From NCBI GenBank assembly GCA_026874595.1, contig CM049317.1, positions 58,952,118 through 59,016,117 of the forward strand: a stretch of 64,000 nucleotides of DNA, in the 5' to 3' direction. Under the pieces are notes generated by a model. That model did not search any database. It was not told the DNA's origin and saw only the letters and a program-made list of their open reading frames with translations. Of this stretch, positions 12,890-24,848 are shown one piece after another. The translations under genes and the position numbers were made by a program. The DNA comes from Sipunculus nudus (taxonomy: Eukaryota; Annelida; Sipuncula; Golfingiida; Sipunculidae). Position 1 is the stretch's first letter, and the number at the start of each line of letters is the position of its first letter.

Positions 12890-13540
12890 CCATAACTCAA
12901 AGAATATGGGTAACATAGACCGAATTTCAAATATTCATGGAGAGAATCATGGTGATCAGTGCTTTAGTTGTTCAGATACTTGAGCTTTTGTATCAAATTT
13001 TGCATTATTCTGAGGGGGTACTTTGGAGCCCCATACCTCAAAGAATATGGGTAACAAATTTCCTCAAAGACTTGTCCCAGCATGTCAAGAATGAAGATTC
13101 TAGGTCCAGTCATTACAATTTGTGCCCTGTTAACAGATAAACAAATATTTAAATGTCTCAAAATGGAGAAAAAATTAGTAAAAAATTGAAAAAATACAGG
13201 TGGCACCACCAGTCTGCAGGAAGTGATTAAACATCCCATGATCAATATTCATGCAGAGAATCATGGTGATCTCTATGTTAGTTGTTCAGATACTTGAGCT
13301 TTGTATCAAATTTAGCATTTTTCTGGTGGGTATTTCGGAGCCCCATAGCTCGGAGAATATAGGTCACAGTGACCTAATTTTTTGGTTTCCAAGGAGATTT
13401 TTTATGGACCTGCCTGGATGTCAAGTAAGAAGATTCCAGGTCCAGCGGTTACGATTTGTGCCTTGTTAACAGACAGACAGACGGACGCCAGACAAAGAGT
13501 GATCGTTATAGCTCAGATGACTTTCAGTCAGCTGAGCTAA
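12890..13540 (+). repeat. Array A, first block (about 2 units)
   Basis: Two diverged units of the roughly 336-bp repeat A. Each carries AGAATATGGGTAACA, AGATTCTAGGTCCAG, TGTTAACAGA and a GGTGGC(A/G)CCACC core, closing with a GACAGACGG-type stretch and TTTCAGTCAGCTGAGCTAAA. The block is separated from the second A block by a B element. Confidence 0.85.
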
Positions 13541-13990
13541 AAAAAAATTGAGTTTTTTTCTTAATTTCTCAAAGGAACAAATTTGCAGAGACCCAGTTTT
13601 CAGTTTGTAAGGAGACCTGAGAGACATCTTACAGTATGTCAAATATTGGATTCCTAGGTCTAACGGTTTCAGAACGTGCCACATCTAAGAACGGACAGAC
13701 AATGGACCATGACTATAGCTCAGATGACTTATAGTCAACTGAGCTAAAAACAGATGAGTGGTTTTGATATTAGGCAGTGCTGAAGCGTGAAGATAGTTTT
13801 TTAATAAAACAAGTGACCCATGGGTCATGACGCTCAGCTGACTGGGAAGAGATTCGCAAAAGGAAATTTTATCACCAGAATGGTAGTATATACCCATTCA
13901 ACTGAAGCAACAAACAGATTAACCAACAGGCCAAGATTTAGTCTGTATTTATATATCTCAAAAATAGAGAAAAATGTGTAAACTTTTGAA
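13541..13990 (+). repeat. Element-end modules
   Basis: First a further copy of the E 3' module (about 13545-13745, ending TAGTCAACTGAGCTAAAA). Then comes the other end module of the same superfamily, with TGACCCATGGGTCATGACGC followed by GCTCAGCTGACTGGG (about 13810-13855). The latter recurs inverted at 32475-32515 and at 38885-38905. The two kinds of end carry GCTCAGCTGAC in opposite orientation, i.e. imperfect terminal inverted repeats. Confidence 0.7.
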
Positions 13991-15162
13991 ACTAGAATAT
14001 GGGTAACCGACAAGTGACTACATGTATCTGCCAAAATCGGATAGTGAGGCATGGATTGAGTGGCAAGGGGAAATAGAGTGAGGTATGTTGCATATTAGCA
14101 TGGATGTCTGCAGCCTAAATGTGTATGTAGGTTGTGCCACCTACCACAAATCCAGAAAGCTGTCCAAGTTGTATACACCTGCAAAATTTTGGGCAGAAAA
14201 GTCAAACCACTACATGTATATGAGCAATCTTTGCCCATGGCAGACAAACAGACAAACACTGTGCAAAAATCTTTGCAGGTAACCCCTCCAGTTTTGTGTA
14301 TGATAAAGACCTATCTGAGATCTAAACAGATGCACAATTTTGGGCCAATCGGTCAAATGGTTCCCGAGATATGAGCTTGGATGTGTCCAGCGTTAACTAG
14401 AATGTAGGTGGCGCCACCTGTCATAAAATCAAGAAAGCTGTCCACGATGTATAAACCTGCAAAATTTTAGGCAGTTATGTCGAACCACTACAGAGAAATG
14501 AGTAATTTTAGGCCACGGCAGACTAACAGACAGACGCTGTGCAAACATTGTTACAGGTGGCGCCACCATTTTTTGTGTATGTTACAGAGCTATCAAAGGG
14601 CTACATTTGTATAAATTTTATTTCCTGATCGGTCAAACGGTTCCCGAGATATAAGCTTGGATGTCATCAGCGTGAACGTGAACGTAGGTGGCGCCACCTG
14701 TCATAAAATCAAGAAAGCTATCCTGGATGTATACACATGACGAATTTCAGGTGAATTAGTCAATTCACTGCAGAGATATGAGTGATTTTAACCCAAGGCA
14801 GATGAACAGATGGACACTGTGCAAACATGGTTACAGGTGGCGCCACCATTTTTTGTGTATGTTATAAAGCAATCCAAGGGCTACATTTGTATCAATTTTA
14901 TTTCCTGATCGGTCAAACGGTTCCCGAGATATGAGGGTTTATGAGTGGAAACAGACCCACAAATGGACACTGGATAGAGAGGAAAGGTCAGAGGTCAATG
15001 CAAATTGGTTAGGCACCAGTTCACATGTGACCCGATAATAGGTGTAAGTTTGGGAAAAATCAGTCCATTAGTCTCCGAGGAGCTCTCTGGAAACGAACGC
15101 CGCCGCGGCGGAGGAACTCGGTCAAAAACATAGTATCCGCAAAACTTCGTTTTGGCGGATAC
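13991..15162 (+). mobile_element. Element B, copy 1
   Basis: Starts with ACTAGAATATGGGTAACCGA and ends at a hairpin formed by GTATCCGCAAAAC and GTTTTGGCGGATAC (15133-15162), the same termini as 17755-19466. Its body is a tandem repeat whose half-units of about 140 bp each begin with GGTGGCGCCACC (14407, 14554, 14688, 14837) and contain GAGATATGAG. A GCCGCCGCGGCGG-type stretch precedes the end. It carries no coding frame. Inserted between two blocks of array A. Confidence 0.75.
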
Positions 15163-17228
15163 AAAAATACAGGTGGCTCCACCAGTCTGCAGAAACTAAT
15201 AAAAACACTTAATGGTCAATATCCATGCAAAAAATCATGGTGATCTCTGCATTAGTTGTTCAGATATTTCAGTTTTTGTATCAAATTGTCCATTATTCTG
15301 AGGGATACTTCGGAGTCCTATAGCTTGAAGGATATGGGTAACAGAGACCTAATTTCAAGTTTCCACAGGCACCCTTCATGGGCCTCCTTGCATGACAAGA
15401 ATGAAGATTCTAGGTCCAGTTGTTGCGATTTTTACCCTGTTGACAGATAACCACATCTTTAAAGGTCTCAAAAAAAAGAAAGAAATTCGTAAAAATTTGA
15501 AAAAAAAATAGAGGTGGCACACCAAGTCTGCAGAAACTGATGGAACAGCTCATGATCAATATGTATGCCGAAAATCATGACCATCAGTGTTGTAGTTATT
15601 GAAATACTGCAGTTTTTGTATCAAATTTTCCATTATTCTGGGGGGGGGGGGGTATTTTGGACCCATACAGCTTAAAGAATATGGGTAACAGAGACCTAAT
15701 TTCAAGTTTCCATGGAGACTTTTCATGGGTCTCCCTGTGTGTCAAGAATAAAGATTCTTGGTCCAGTTTTTATGATTTGTGCCCTGTTAACAGATGTTCA
15801 TATCTTTAAAGGTCTCAAAAATACAGAAAAATTTCGTAAAAAAAAACGAACAAATACAGGTGGTGCCACCAGTCTGCAGAAACTTATGAAACACTCCATG
15901 ATCAATATCCATGCAAACAATTATGGTTATCTCTGCATTAGTTGTTCAGATACTTTAGCTTTTGTATCAAATTTTCCATTATTCTGATCTGTACTTTGGA
16001 GTGCCATAGCTCAAAGGATATGGGTAACAGAGACCAAATTTCAGGTTTCCATGGAGACTTATCATGGGTCTCCCTGTGTGTCAAGAACGAAGATTCTAGG
16101 TCCAGTCGTTACGATTTGTACCCTGTTGACAGATAACTACATCCTTAAAGGTCTCAAAAATGGAGAAAACAATTCGTGAACATTAAAAAATACAGGTGGC
16201 GCCACCAGTCTGCACAAACTGATGAAACATCTCATGATCAATATGTATGTCAAAAATCATGACCATCAGTGATGTAGTTAATGAGATATTGAAGTTTTTG
16301 TATGAAATTTTTGACTATTCTGGGGGGTAATTTTGGGCCCCATAGCTCGAAGGATATGGGTAACAGAGACCTAATTTCTGGTTTCCATGGAGACTTTTCA
16401 TAGGTCTCTCAGTGTGTCGAAAATGAAGATTCTAGGTCCAGTCGTTACGATTTGTGCCACGCTAACAGATGACAGCATCCTCAAAGGTCTCAAAAATAGA
16501 GGAAAAAATCGTAAAAAATCAAACAGTACAGGTGGCGCCACCAGTCTGCAGGAACTGATCGAACATCTCATGATCAATATATATGCCAAAAATGAAGACC
16601 ATCAGTGATGTAGTTATTGAGATATTGAAGTTTTTGTATGAAATTTTTTACTAATCTGGGGGGTACTTTGGGGCCCCATAGCTCAAAGGATATGGGTAAC
16701 AGAGACCTAATTTCTGGTTTCCAAGGAGATTTTTCATGGACCTCTCAGTGTGTCAAGAATTAAGATTCTAAGTCCAGTCTTTATGATTTGTGCCTTGTTA
16801 ACAGATGTTCACATTTTTAAAGGTCTCAAAAATAGAGAAAAAAATTCGTAAAAAATCGAAAAATACAGGTGGCGCCACCAGTCTGCAGGAAGTGATGTAA
16901 CATCTCATGATCAATAAGTATGCCAAAAATCATGACCATCAGTCAAGTAGTTAATGAGATATTGAAGTTTTTGTATGAAATTTTTGACTTTTCTGGGGGG
17001 TACTTTGGGGCCACATAGCTCGAAGGATATGGGTAACAGAGACCTAATTTCTGGTTTCCAAGGAGATTTTTTATGGACCTCTCAGAATCCCAAGTTACAA
17101 GGTTCTAGGTCCAGCGGTTACGATTTGTGCCTGGTTAACGGACGGACAGACGGACAGACAGACAGACGGACGACGGACAAAGAGTGATCGCTATAGCTCA
17201 GATGACTTTCAGTCAGCTGAGCTAAAAA
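15163..17228 (+). repeat. Array A, main block (about 6 units of 336-347 bp)
   Basis: The phrase GGGTAACAGAGACC occurs at 15336, 15683, 16022, 16358, 16694 and 17031, giving periods of 347, 339, 336, 336 and 337 bp. Most units carry GGTGGCGCCACC followed by AGTCTGCAG (16196, 16531, 16870 perfect). The array closes with a (GACG/GACA)n stretch and ATAGCTCAGATGACTTTCAG at about 17190. Short frames inside are shadows of the repeat. A G-run near 15650 interrupts one unit. Confidence 0.9.
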
Positions 17229-17754
17229 CTGAGGTTTTTCCGTAGGTAGGAGATCTTGGGAACATCTAGCAATTTCGGATTCCTAGGTCTAACGGTTTCA
17301 AAAAAACTGAAGCATCAAACATTTTCTGAACAGAACAAACAAGGTTAATATTAAATAATGTATGACTGAAAACTTACATCAGTACACTGGTGGTGATCAT
17401 ACGGTCAATCTGGAGATGAATTTGTCTGCTTTGGTGTAGGTGCCCTATAACCATCAGTTTTGACTGAACTGAAATAGATTACATACATTATAGAATGAGA
17501 AATTTAGGTGAGGACTTCAGCATTAACAAATAGACATTAATTACATACAGGTACACCGAAAGTATGTGTCTTCTTTCACCCATTGGGTGGAGGGCAGGAT
17601 ATGCTGCTGGTCATAGAGAGTACCACTTGGCATTAAAGAGCAATAATTTCTTAGAGTCTCAGAGGAAGAGGTAATATAGGCCATGAGTGGTTGATATTGA
17701 AGAAAGCATTTCTCATCTCAGACCACTACTGAAAGTGATGCCATGATAATAATA
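17229..17754. other. Spacer with element remnants and a possible exon
   Basis: Holds a degraded E 3' module (17229-17310) and otherwise unique AT-rich sequence. A candidate - strand exon inside it is listed separately. No other gene seen. Confidence 0.5.
17378..17468 (-). CDS. Candidate internal exon, unidentified
   Basis: On the - strand the sequence reads a 3' splice site (ATGTAATCTATTTCAG), 91 nt, and a strong 5' splice site (GTAAGTTTT). One of three frames is open throughout and reads QSKLMVIGHLHQSRQIHLQ before continuing. Short length and lack of recognised similarity make this weak. It lies on the same strand as the exon at 8508-8774 and could belong to it. Confidence 0.2.
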
Positions 17755-19466
17755 ACTAGAATACGGGTAGTCGACAAGCGACTACTTGTATCCGCCTAAA
17801 TCAGAGTGGAACGGGTGAAGTGTTGCATATCAGCATGGATGTCTGCAGCCAAATTGTGTATGTAGGTTGCGCTACCTACCAAAAAATCCAGAAAGCCGTC
17901 CAAGTTGTATACATATGCAAAATTTAAGGCAGATAAGTCAAACCACTATATTGTATATGAGTGATTTTTGCCCTTGGCAGACAAACAGATGGACGCTGTG
18001 CAAAAAAGGGTTGCAGGTGGCGCCACCAGTTAAGCGTATGATAAAGAGCTTTGTGAGAACTATACACATGCAAAATTTTGGCCCAATTGGTCAAACAGTT
18101 CCCTAGATATGAGCTTGGATGTCTGCAGCGTAAACTTGATTGTAGGTGGCGCCACCTGTCATAAAATCAGAAAAGCTATCCAGGATGTATAAGCATGCAG
18201 AATTTCAGGTGAATTAGTCAAACCACTGCAGAGATATGAGTGATTTTAACCCAAGGCAGACGAACAGCTGGACACTGTGCAAACATGGTTGCAGGTGGCG
18301 CCACCATTTTTTGTGTATGTTATAAAGCTCTCCAAGGGCTACATTTGTGCAAAAAAATTTTCCTGATCAATCAAACGGTTCCTGAGATATGAGCTTGGAT
18401 GTCTGCAGCGTAAACATGAATGTAGGTGGCGCCACCTGTCATAAAATCAGAAAAGCTATCCAGGATGTATACGCATGCCAAATTTCAGGTGAATTAGTCA
18501 AGTCACTGCAGAGATATGAGTGATTTTAACCCAAGGCAGACAAACAGATGGACACTGTACAAACATGGTTGCAGGTAGCGGCACCATTTTTGGTGTATGT
18601 TATAAAGCTCTCCAAGGGCTACATTTGTGCAAAAGAATTTTCCTGATCGGTCAAACGGTTCCCGAGATATGAGCTTGGATGTCTGCAGCGTAAACGTGGA
18701 TGTAGGTGGCGCCACCTGTCATAAAATCAGATAAGCTATCCAGGATGTATACGCATGCCAAATTTCAGGTGAATTAGTCAAGTCACTGCAGAGATATGAG
18801 TGATTTTAACCCAAGGCAGACGAACAGATGGACACTGTGCAAACATGGTTGCAGGTGGCGCCACCATTTTTGGTGTATGTTATAAAGCTCTCCAAGGGCT
18901 ACATTTGTGCAAAAGAATTTTCCTGATCGGTCAAACGGTTCCCGAGATATGAGCTTGGATGTCTGCAACGTCAACGTGAATGTAGGTGGCGCCACCTGTC
19001 ATAAAATCAGAAAAGCTATCCAGGATGTTTGCGCATGCCGAATTTCAGGTGAATTAGTCAAGTCACTGCAGAGATATGAGTGATTTTAACCCAAGGCAGA
19101 CGAACAGATGGACACTGTGCAAACATGGTTGCAGGTGGCGCCACCATTTTTGGTGTATGTTATAAAGCTCTCCGAGGGCTACATTTGTGCAAAAAAATTT
19201 TCCTGATCGGTCAAACGGTTCCCGAGATATGTTGGTTTATGTGTGGAAACAGACGCACAAACGGACGCAGAGCGCAGAGGAAAGGTCAGAGGTCAAAACA
19301 AAATCGGGGCGCAGCAGTTCACATGTGACCCGAACATAATCCCGGGTTTCGGAAAATTCCGCCCAGCGGTTACGGAGGAGTTCTCCGGACACCTACGCGG
19401 CGGCGGCGGCGGCGGTTGCGACCAGCTGAAAACATAGTATCCGCAAAACTCTGTTTTGGCGGATAC
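17755..19466 (+). mobile_element. Element B, copy 2, with 280-bp tandem units
   Basis: Same termini as copy 1. A 5' hairpin (GTAGTCG 17767-17773 pairing with CGACTAC 17779-17785) follows ACTAGAATACGG; the 3' hairpin is GTATCCGCAAAAC / GTTTTGGCGGATAC (19437-19466). The phrase GAGCTTGGATGTCTGCA falls at 18111, 18391, 18671 and 18951, an exact 280-bp period. Each 280-bp unit has two diverged 140-bp halves, each with GGTGGCGCCACC. A GGC-trinucleotide stretch lies at about 19397-19418. It carries no coding frame. Longer than copy 1 by roughly two units. Confidence 0.85.
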
Positions 19467-20157
19467 AATAAGTGTGAAATCCCCCAGTCTTCAGCAGGAC
19501 CAACTGCAGAAGACTAATTGCCGGTCCTGTCAGATCTCTGTAAGACCTGCCGTGACGCAGGATAATTTAGTGCACGGTAATAAACATTTACAGAAGCCAT
19601 TACTGCACTAGTGAATCAAGACTATTTTTATTCTGTGCCCACCTACTGATTAAATGCCTTTTTCATATGCTTTATAACAGTCAAAGAGTGTCCTTTTCAC
19701 ATTGGGCAATTCCACGGTGACTCATGTTACATTTTATGGAACATTTTTATTTTAAAGTTTACCTTCTTCATACTATATTTTGGATTTTTTATTTGTTTCT
19801 TGTAAAATGGATTAAAGTATTAATAAAGTTGCTTTACTGTGGTAAACTTGCTTTTTAAATATTAAAAGGTATTATGTAATTCAACTCTAATAAAGGTGTG
19901 CAACTCATGTTACCTGAAAAAGACACAGAAACAGAATAACAAATACAAACATTTATTTTCTGCTCTTCAGATAATGTATGCCAATATTAGTAATCCTAAA
20001 ATATCTCAAGTATTGTATATGTTAATATTCAGACATGAACTTCCCAATAGGCTGCTAATTAGGTTAATCAAGTCTTAATATATGTGTGAGTCATGTTACA
20101 TATTTTAACGTGACTCATGTTACCTTTGAAATTCTATAGCATACATACCATACCGGT
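19467..20157. repeat. Region with GTGACTCATGTTAC motifs
   Basis: AT-rich sequence carrying the 14-mer GTGACTCATGTTAC or near variants at 19717, 19901, 20087 and 20110. The same motif returns at 22443, 22461, 22477 and 22644, beyond element E copy 2. The motif contains TGACTCA, the AP-1 type bZIP site. No coding seen. Confidence 0.7.
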
Positions 20158-20230
20158 CTGTTACACAGATTTTAATTTAATATTGTCAAGTATCATACTT
20201 GACAATATTAAATTAAAATCTGTGTAACAG
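20158..20230. repeat. Perfect palindrome, 36-bp arms, 1-nt centre
   Basis: Bases 20158-20193 are the exact reverse complement of 20195-20230, with a single C between. Flanking bases do not extend the symmetry. Arms start CTGTTACACAG. Transcribed, this would be a perfect 36-bp hairpin. It may be a recent foldback insertion, a small-RNA hairpin or an assembly error. Confidence 0.95.
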
Positions 20231-21059
20231 AGAATTGTATGTGACCAACCATTTGTTAAAAATGTTATTTTCATTAATAATCAGGGGCATTTTATCCTTA
20301 TATGTACAGAAATAAAGAATAAAAAGTCTTCAACCTCAATTATTAGAGTTTTTTAGTACATAAATACAACATAAAGTATGACTTAAAATAAATTTACTGG
20401 GTAAAAGTATGAGAAAAAAATTCAATTTCCAGTTATTTTGAGCATCCTTGTTAAAAAAATTAATGTCATTTGTGTTAAAGAAATTAACCATGTATGTTGA
20501 AGGTTTTATTATCTCTTAATTAGTACAGCTTGTCAGGGAAAATGATCAAAGTCAAAGCGTCCACGAGAATTCACAACTTTGGGGGTAGACAGCTTTTTCT
20601 TTAGTGATCTTTCTGCTGTGGAGATAAAGTCTGAGTGGAAGAGATATTATAGGCCATGGTTTATTGATATGATTGAAGAAATTGTTGCAAATAATATTTT
20701 GTGATCTGACCATGGGACCAACTGAAACATGTCAAGCATTCAAGCAGTTTGTGGATATAAGATCTATACTATTACCATGATAATGGGTTGGCTCTTTAAT
20801 AAGCTGTTCAGCAATTTACACATTTGTCCAATAAGATCCTATTTATTTCATTAACCCACTTTTTTCTATTTTGTAAAATGTATACAGCCGCCATAATGCC
20901 CCCACTCCAGAGGTGGAAGGACTTGGTGGTGGAGGGATCATGATGGGAATTCAGCACCTCTTGGCCTCTGTTTATATTTTCTTTATTTAATAAATCTTAT
21001 GCAGTTGCAATAAAATATTGTCCCCATATTGTCCACATTGCATATAAATACAGATTATA
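20231..21059. other. Intergenic AT-rich DNA
   Basis: No supported gene. A block at about 20605-20720 weakly resembles 17640-17745 (shared ATATAGGCCATG..TTGATAT..TTGAAGAAA), so part is an old duplicate. Short frames here lack splice framing. Confidence 0.45.
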
Positions 21060-22430
21060 TATAATTAAATTCAACAGTGCTTACAGGGGGGAAATGCTTT
21101 ATTTATAATTATTAGATATTTAAAAACATGCAGAAAGATGGAAAAACAAAGCAAATGACTTTAATTCCCATTCTACTAAGGCAGGAAAATAATGAATGAA
21201 TGTTTGCAGTAGATCTTCATTTTTATTTTGTTAGATCATTTTTTAATTTTGTAAATTTTTCTACACATTTACAATGTATCATATATATCTGAATATTTAA
21301 ATTGATTCACACATCTAAATTGCATCAACATTTATAGCTAATTTGGTCAGGTAACACATTATGCACACAAATTTTTATATTTGTAAAACAATAAATATCT
21401 AAAATAACACCAGAATTCATAATTCTAAATTGCACTTTTATTTATCCATGATTTGGTTCATATATTAGGAGATTATGCCTACTACATGGGTTTAATTATA
21501 TCTTATTTTGTTTAATTATTTAAAAGGAAATTAATTTCTTTAAAAATGTTACACCAGCACAACATGGCATCTTCTGGATTACTTCTTGAATTACTATTTC
21601 AAGAAAAGGTGTGCGCATTGAATTGGAAACAGCTTTACATGTAAAGAAATAGTTAACAATAACAAAACATGTATTGCAATGGACTCTGTAGTGACCAAGA
21701 GTGGGGTCCTGGAGCTAGAAAATGCCTCTGAAAAACTTTGATAACTAGCCTAATTTTTAAGCTTTTATTTTCAAATTTCAGAATTCAACACATTCAATCC
21801 ATATTAGTACCTGGTGTGAAAATTTAATCAAATGTAAGCACAAGAAAAAAAAATGTGCCATGGTCAATGTTGGGCAAAATTTAAGGTATCAGTGTTATAT
21901 TTATTCTAATAACTTTAAAAATGTAAAAAAGATCCTGATCTAATTTCTGGTATACAATGGAATTTTGATTAGTTAAAGTTATATTACCAAGAAAAAGTCC
22001 CAAGCATTAACATTTATTGTGTTAAATGATTAAATATCTTTCTTGATTTTTTACCAAGTGCATTATGTTTGGGCCCATAACTTTCATAGATTACGTAATC
22101 CTGACCTAATTTCTGGCATGTACAAAGGAACTATATGGGGAAATAGTTATGGTAAATATAAAGAAAAACAGATGAGTGGTTTGTATTGTTATATGGCAAT
22201 ACTGAAGTATGAAAATAGGTTTTTTTTAAAATTGAGGTTTTACTTAAATTTTCTAAAAGGAACAAAGTCAAAGTGACACAGTTTTCGGTTTGATACGAGA
22301 TCTTGGGGACATCTAACAGTATGCCAAAATTTGGATTTGTAGGTCTAACAGATGATGGACAATGGACCACAAATGTAGCTCAGATGACTATAGCTCATAT
22401 GACTTATAGTCAGGTGAGCTAAAAAGTGCT
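21060..22430 (+). repeat. Element E, copy 2
   Basis: Same orientation and order of landmarks as 11330-12885, including AACATGGCATCTTCTGGATT, a GGGCCCATAACTTT block and the closing TTATAGTCAGGTGAGCTAAA. It is shorter than copy 1. It sits between two groups of GTGACTCATGTTAC motifs, as if inserted into that repeat. Confidence 0.75.
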
Positions 22431-22971
22431 GTTTAAGATGCTGTGACTCATGTTACACGAGTGACTCATGTTACCTGTGACTCATGTTTCAACATTTGAA
22501 AGTAAAATTTAAAGGAAAATTAAAAGAAAAACCCTGAAAAGCGCTTTGTAATTATTAAAGACAAGATGATAGAAGGAAAATATGTGATCATAATTACAAC
22601 AATGGCAACAAATTTTGCATGAGCAAAACATTTTTAGATTTTTGTGACTCATGTTACATGAACTTTTGCTACCTTTCATTCTGTCAAGGTCATTTAATAA
22701 AGCCTACCATACCAAAAAGGCTACAATTTTTTTTAACCAAGGATATATGTAATCAAATGGGAGATAATGTTGTACTACAGCTTTTCCAAAAGACTTTTTT
22801 AAGTTTAAACTTGTCCTACCTACAAAGTGTAATGCTTATTGAAAAATAAAGCAACTTTGTCGGCCATTTTGAAATTCAAAATGGCTGCTATATTTAAAAA
22901 ATTACAAGTTTCTGAAACTTACATATGTATACACTTATTTCATATGGATATCCCAGAATTGGCTTAATCTT
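22431..22971. repeat. Second GTGACTCATGTTAC group
   Basis: Motif copies at 22443, 22461, 22477 (last bases altered) and 22644. The rest is AT-rich; the 76-codon frame at 22619-22849 is low complexity and has no recognised similarity. Confidence 0.6.
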
Positions 22972-23158
22972 CAGGGGCAGATCCAGGATTTTGGAAAAGG
23001 GGGAGTCTAACCCAGAAAGACTAATGAAAACCCTAAAAAAAGTCAGCAGGTCCGAAAAAGGGGGGGTCCAGGCCCCAAAATTATGTCTGAAATCCTTAAA
23101 AAAGGTAACTTCTGACAAAAAAGGGGGGGGTCCGGACCTCTCTCTGGATCCGCTTCTG
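22972..23158. mobile_element. MITE-like element with GGATCCAG ends
   Basis: Ends GGGGCAGATCCAGGATTT (22974) and CTCTGGATCCGCTTCT (23143-23158) are imperfect inverted repeats. The inside has G-runs and AACCC-rich phrases. Related fragments are 32682-32830 (GGGGCGGATCCAGGATTT) and 59875-59900 (right end, CAGATCCGCCCCTGA). Similar ends are common in marine invertebrate repeats. Confidence 0.65.
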
Positions 23159-23410
23159 ATTTTATTTTTAATTTTTGCACAGTTTGTCCATAGTTACATG
23201 GAACTGCCCCATTGCATTTTCAACATTTTTCCAAATATAGAAGGGGGAAACCCATACCGGTAACCCTCCCCCTGTACCTGTTATTTAACTTAATTAAAAC
23301 ATGGTTAATAACTGCAATAACAGAACTGAGAGATTTTCATAGATTAAAATAAATATTGAAGTACTAATAAAATATATATATATATCATATGAACTAAGTT
23401 TTCATAATAA

Positions 23411-23510
23411 TAATCAGCCCCCCCCCCCCCCCCGCACTTCTTGATTTTGTGGATGCGCCACTCAGTATGCCCCCCCCCCCCCCTCAATCCTGGCTACGCC
23501 CCTGGCTATA
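23411..23510. repeat. Repeat fragment with two poly-C tracts
   Basis: C-runs at 23418-23433 and 23470-23483 flank a GC-richer block containing GGATGCGCCACTCAGTATG; it ends CCTGGCTACGCCCCTGGC. Reads as a dispersed element fragment in reverse orientation. Confidence 0.6.
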
Positions 23511-24101
23511 TATAGTCTATATATGCTTTCTCAGTTTCACTACTATAAAAATCATACTTGCCAACCTGGAGCTCACTTCGTCGTTAACTTCTAGAAATTT
23601 TAGCTTACAACAATAATTGATCGCATTCAATTAATTCCTATTTGCTAGACTGTGTGTGAAATCTGGTAATTTCGCTGTAAAAAGTGCCGCTATCAAATCA
23701 AATGGAACGCCGGCGTCTAAAGTCCTCACTGACCCATCGCCATCTTGCAATGTTGCATCCGTTACACGAATGACTGTGCTAAAATTTCATGCTCCATATC
23801 CCATATTGAGTTGTTAAATCTTGTCTATCATAACTTCAGACATGTTATCTAACATTCAGAGAAGTAAAATATAATAACCTGCAAGCACGTACGCTTCTTC
23901 CTTCTACTGTCACCTTGTCCCTGTCAGTGTCACTCTGCGTTGCTTGCTTCGAAGCCCTCGTTCAACAGCACATGGAGTTAAAACGCGCAAAAACACATCA
24001 CGTGATAACACGGCCGGGCAGACTCGGGTATATCCGGAAATCTCCGTACGTGGGGGCGGCGGTATTGCCCTCTCGCGGCATTGAAAGAAAATATTATGTT
24101 T
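23511..24101. other. GC-richer block, possible - strand promoter/5' exon
   Basis: From about 23700 to 24080 the base composition rises and CpG is frequent, unlike the neighbourhood; an ATCACGTGAT palindrome lies near 23998. On the - strand a TGCTTGCAGGTTATT step near 23880 could be an exon boundary. No protein frame is convincing. It could be the 5' end of a - strand gene, but that is inference. Confidence 0.25.
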
Positions 24102-24262
24102 AAATTTCCAAAAGGGTGGTTCTCAAAATGAAATAGATTTCACACAGAAAGGTGGAGCTTACCACCCTTTGGGCGTGAGCGATTGGGTGTTTCCATCTGG
24201 AAGCTCTGGGTTTTTAGGAACACCCTTATGTAAAACCTTTACTTCTAACAGTGTAGGCCTAT
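24102..24262. mobile_element. MITE fragment with AACAGTGTAG end
   Basis: Right end TTCTAACAGTGTAGG matches, inverted, the terminus at 7010-7024. The body contains ACCACCCTTTGGGCG and a GGAACACCCTTATGT block. No coding seen. Confidence 0.5.
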
Positions 24263-24369
24263 ACCATTTGAAGTTTGTGGAAGATTTTGAACTGATCTTC
24301 GAGTGTCTGAGTGAATTTTCTATCGATTTGGGCTGCACGTACTCCATGCTATGTTTACATATACTATTA

Positions 24370-24409
24370 CTAGTATATCCGTTTTGCCCCGTTCGGGCAT
24401 ATATATAGG

Positions 24410-24478
<69 letters not shown>

Positions 24479-24793
24479 CGATAAACACGACGTGTTGACC
24501 TGTACGTGGGATTTTTAGGTAATCATGGCCGGGATTTCCTAGGGGACTTTCCCTGGTATTTTTAGAGTCAGCTATAACCACGGGGGTTCAGATTAATGAT
24601 AATATTTTATTACTGTTGTGTCCCGCCTGCATAACACTGTAGAGATAATCAGAAGTTATATCACGGTAAGAACAGGATGGTCGTACACACACAAACATAT
24701 ACACACGCACAAACTTACGCGTTTGTCAATATATAATATACGATGACCAGAACATTGGCATTGGCTCAAGATTATTAACAGTGATCGACGCTG

Positions 24794-24848
<55 letters not shown>

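Noticed and set aside
15336-17031. Regular repeat spacing suggestive of a CRISPR array
   Set aside because: Units of about 336 bp are homologous over their full length with no unique spacers; the context is eukaryotic.
12937-19437. Many 60-90-codon frames
   Set aside because: They recur in each unit of arrays A and B with the same offsets and with different stops, as expected of non-coding repeats.
20605-20720. Possible paralogous exon pair with 17640-17745
   Set aside because: Similarity is limited to a short block, and no frame is open in both copies.
24411-24480. (TA)n tracts as promoters or origins
   Set aside because: Plain dinucleotide microsatellites, several per window, with no adjoining gene start.
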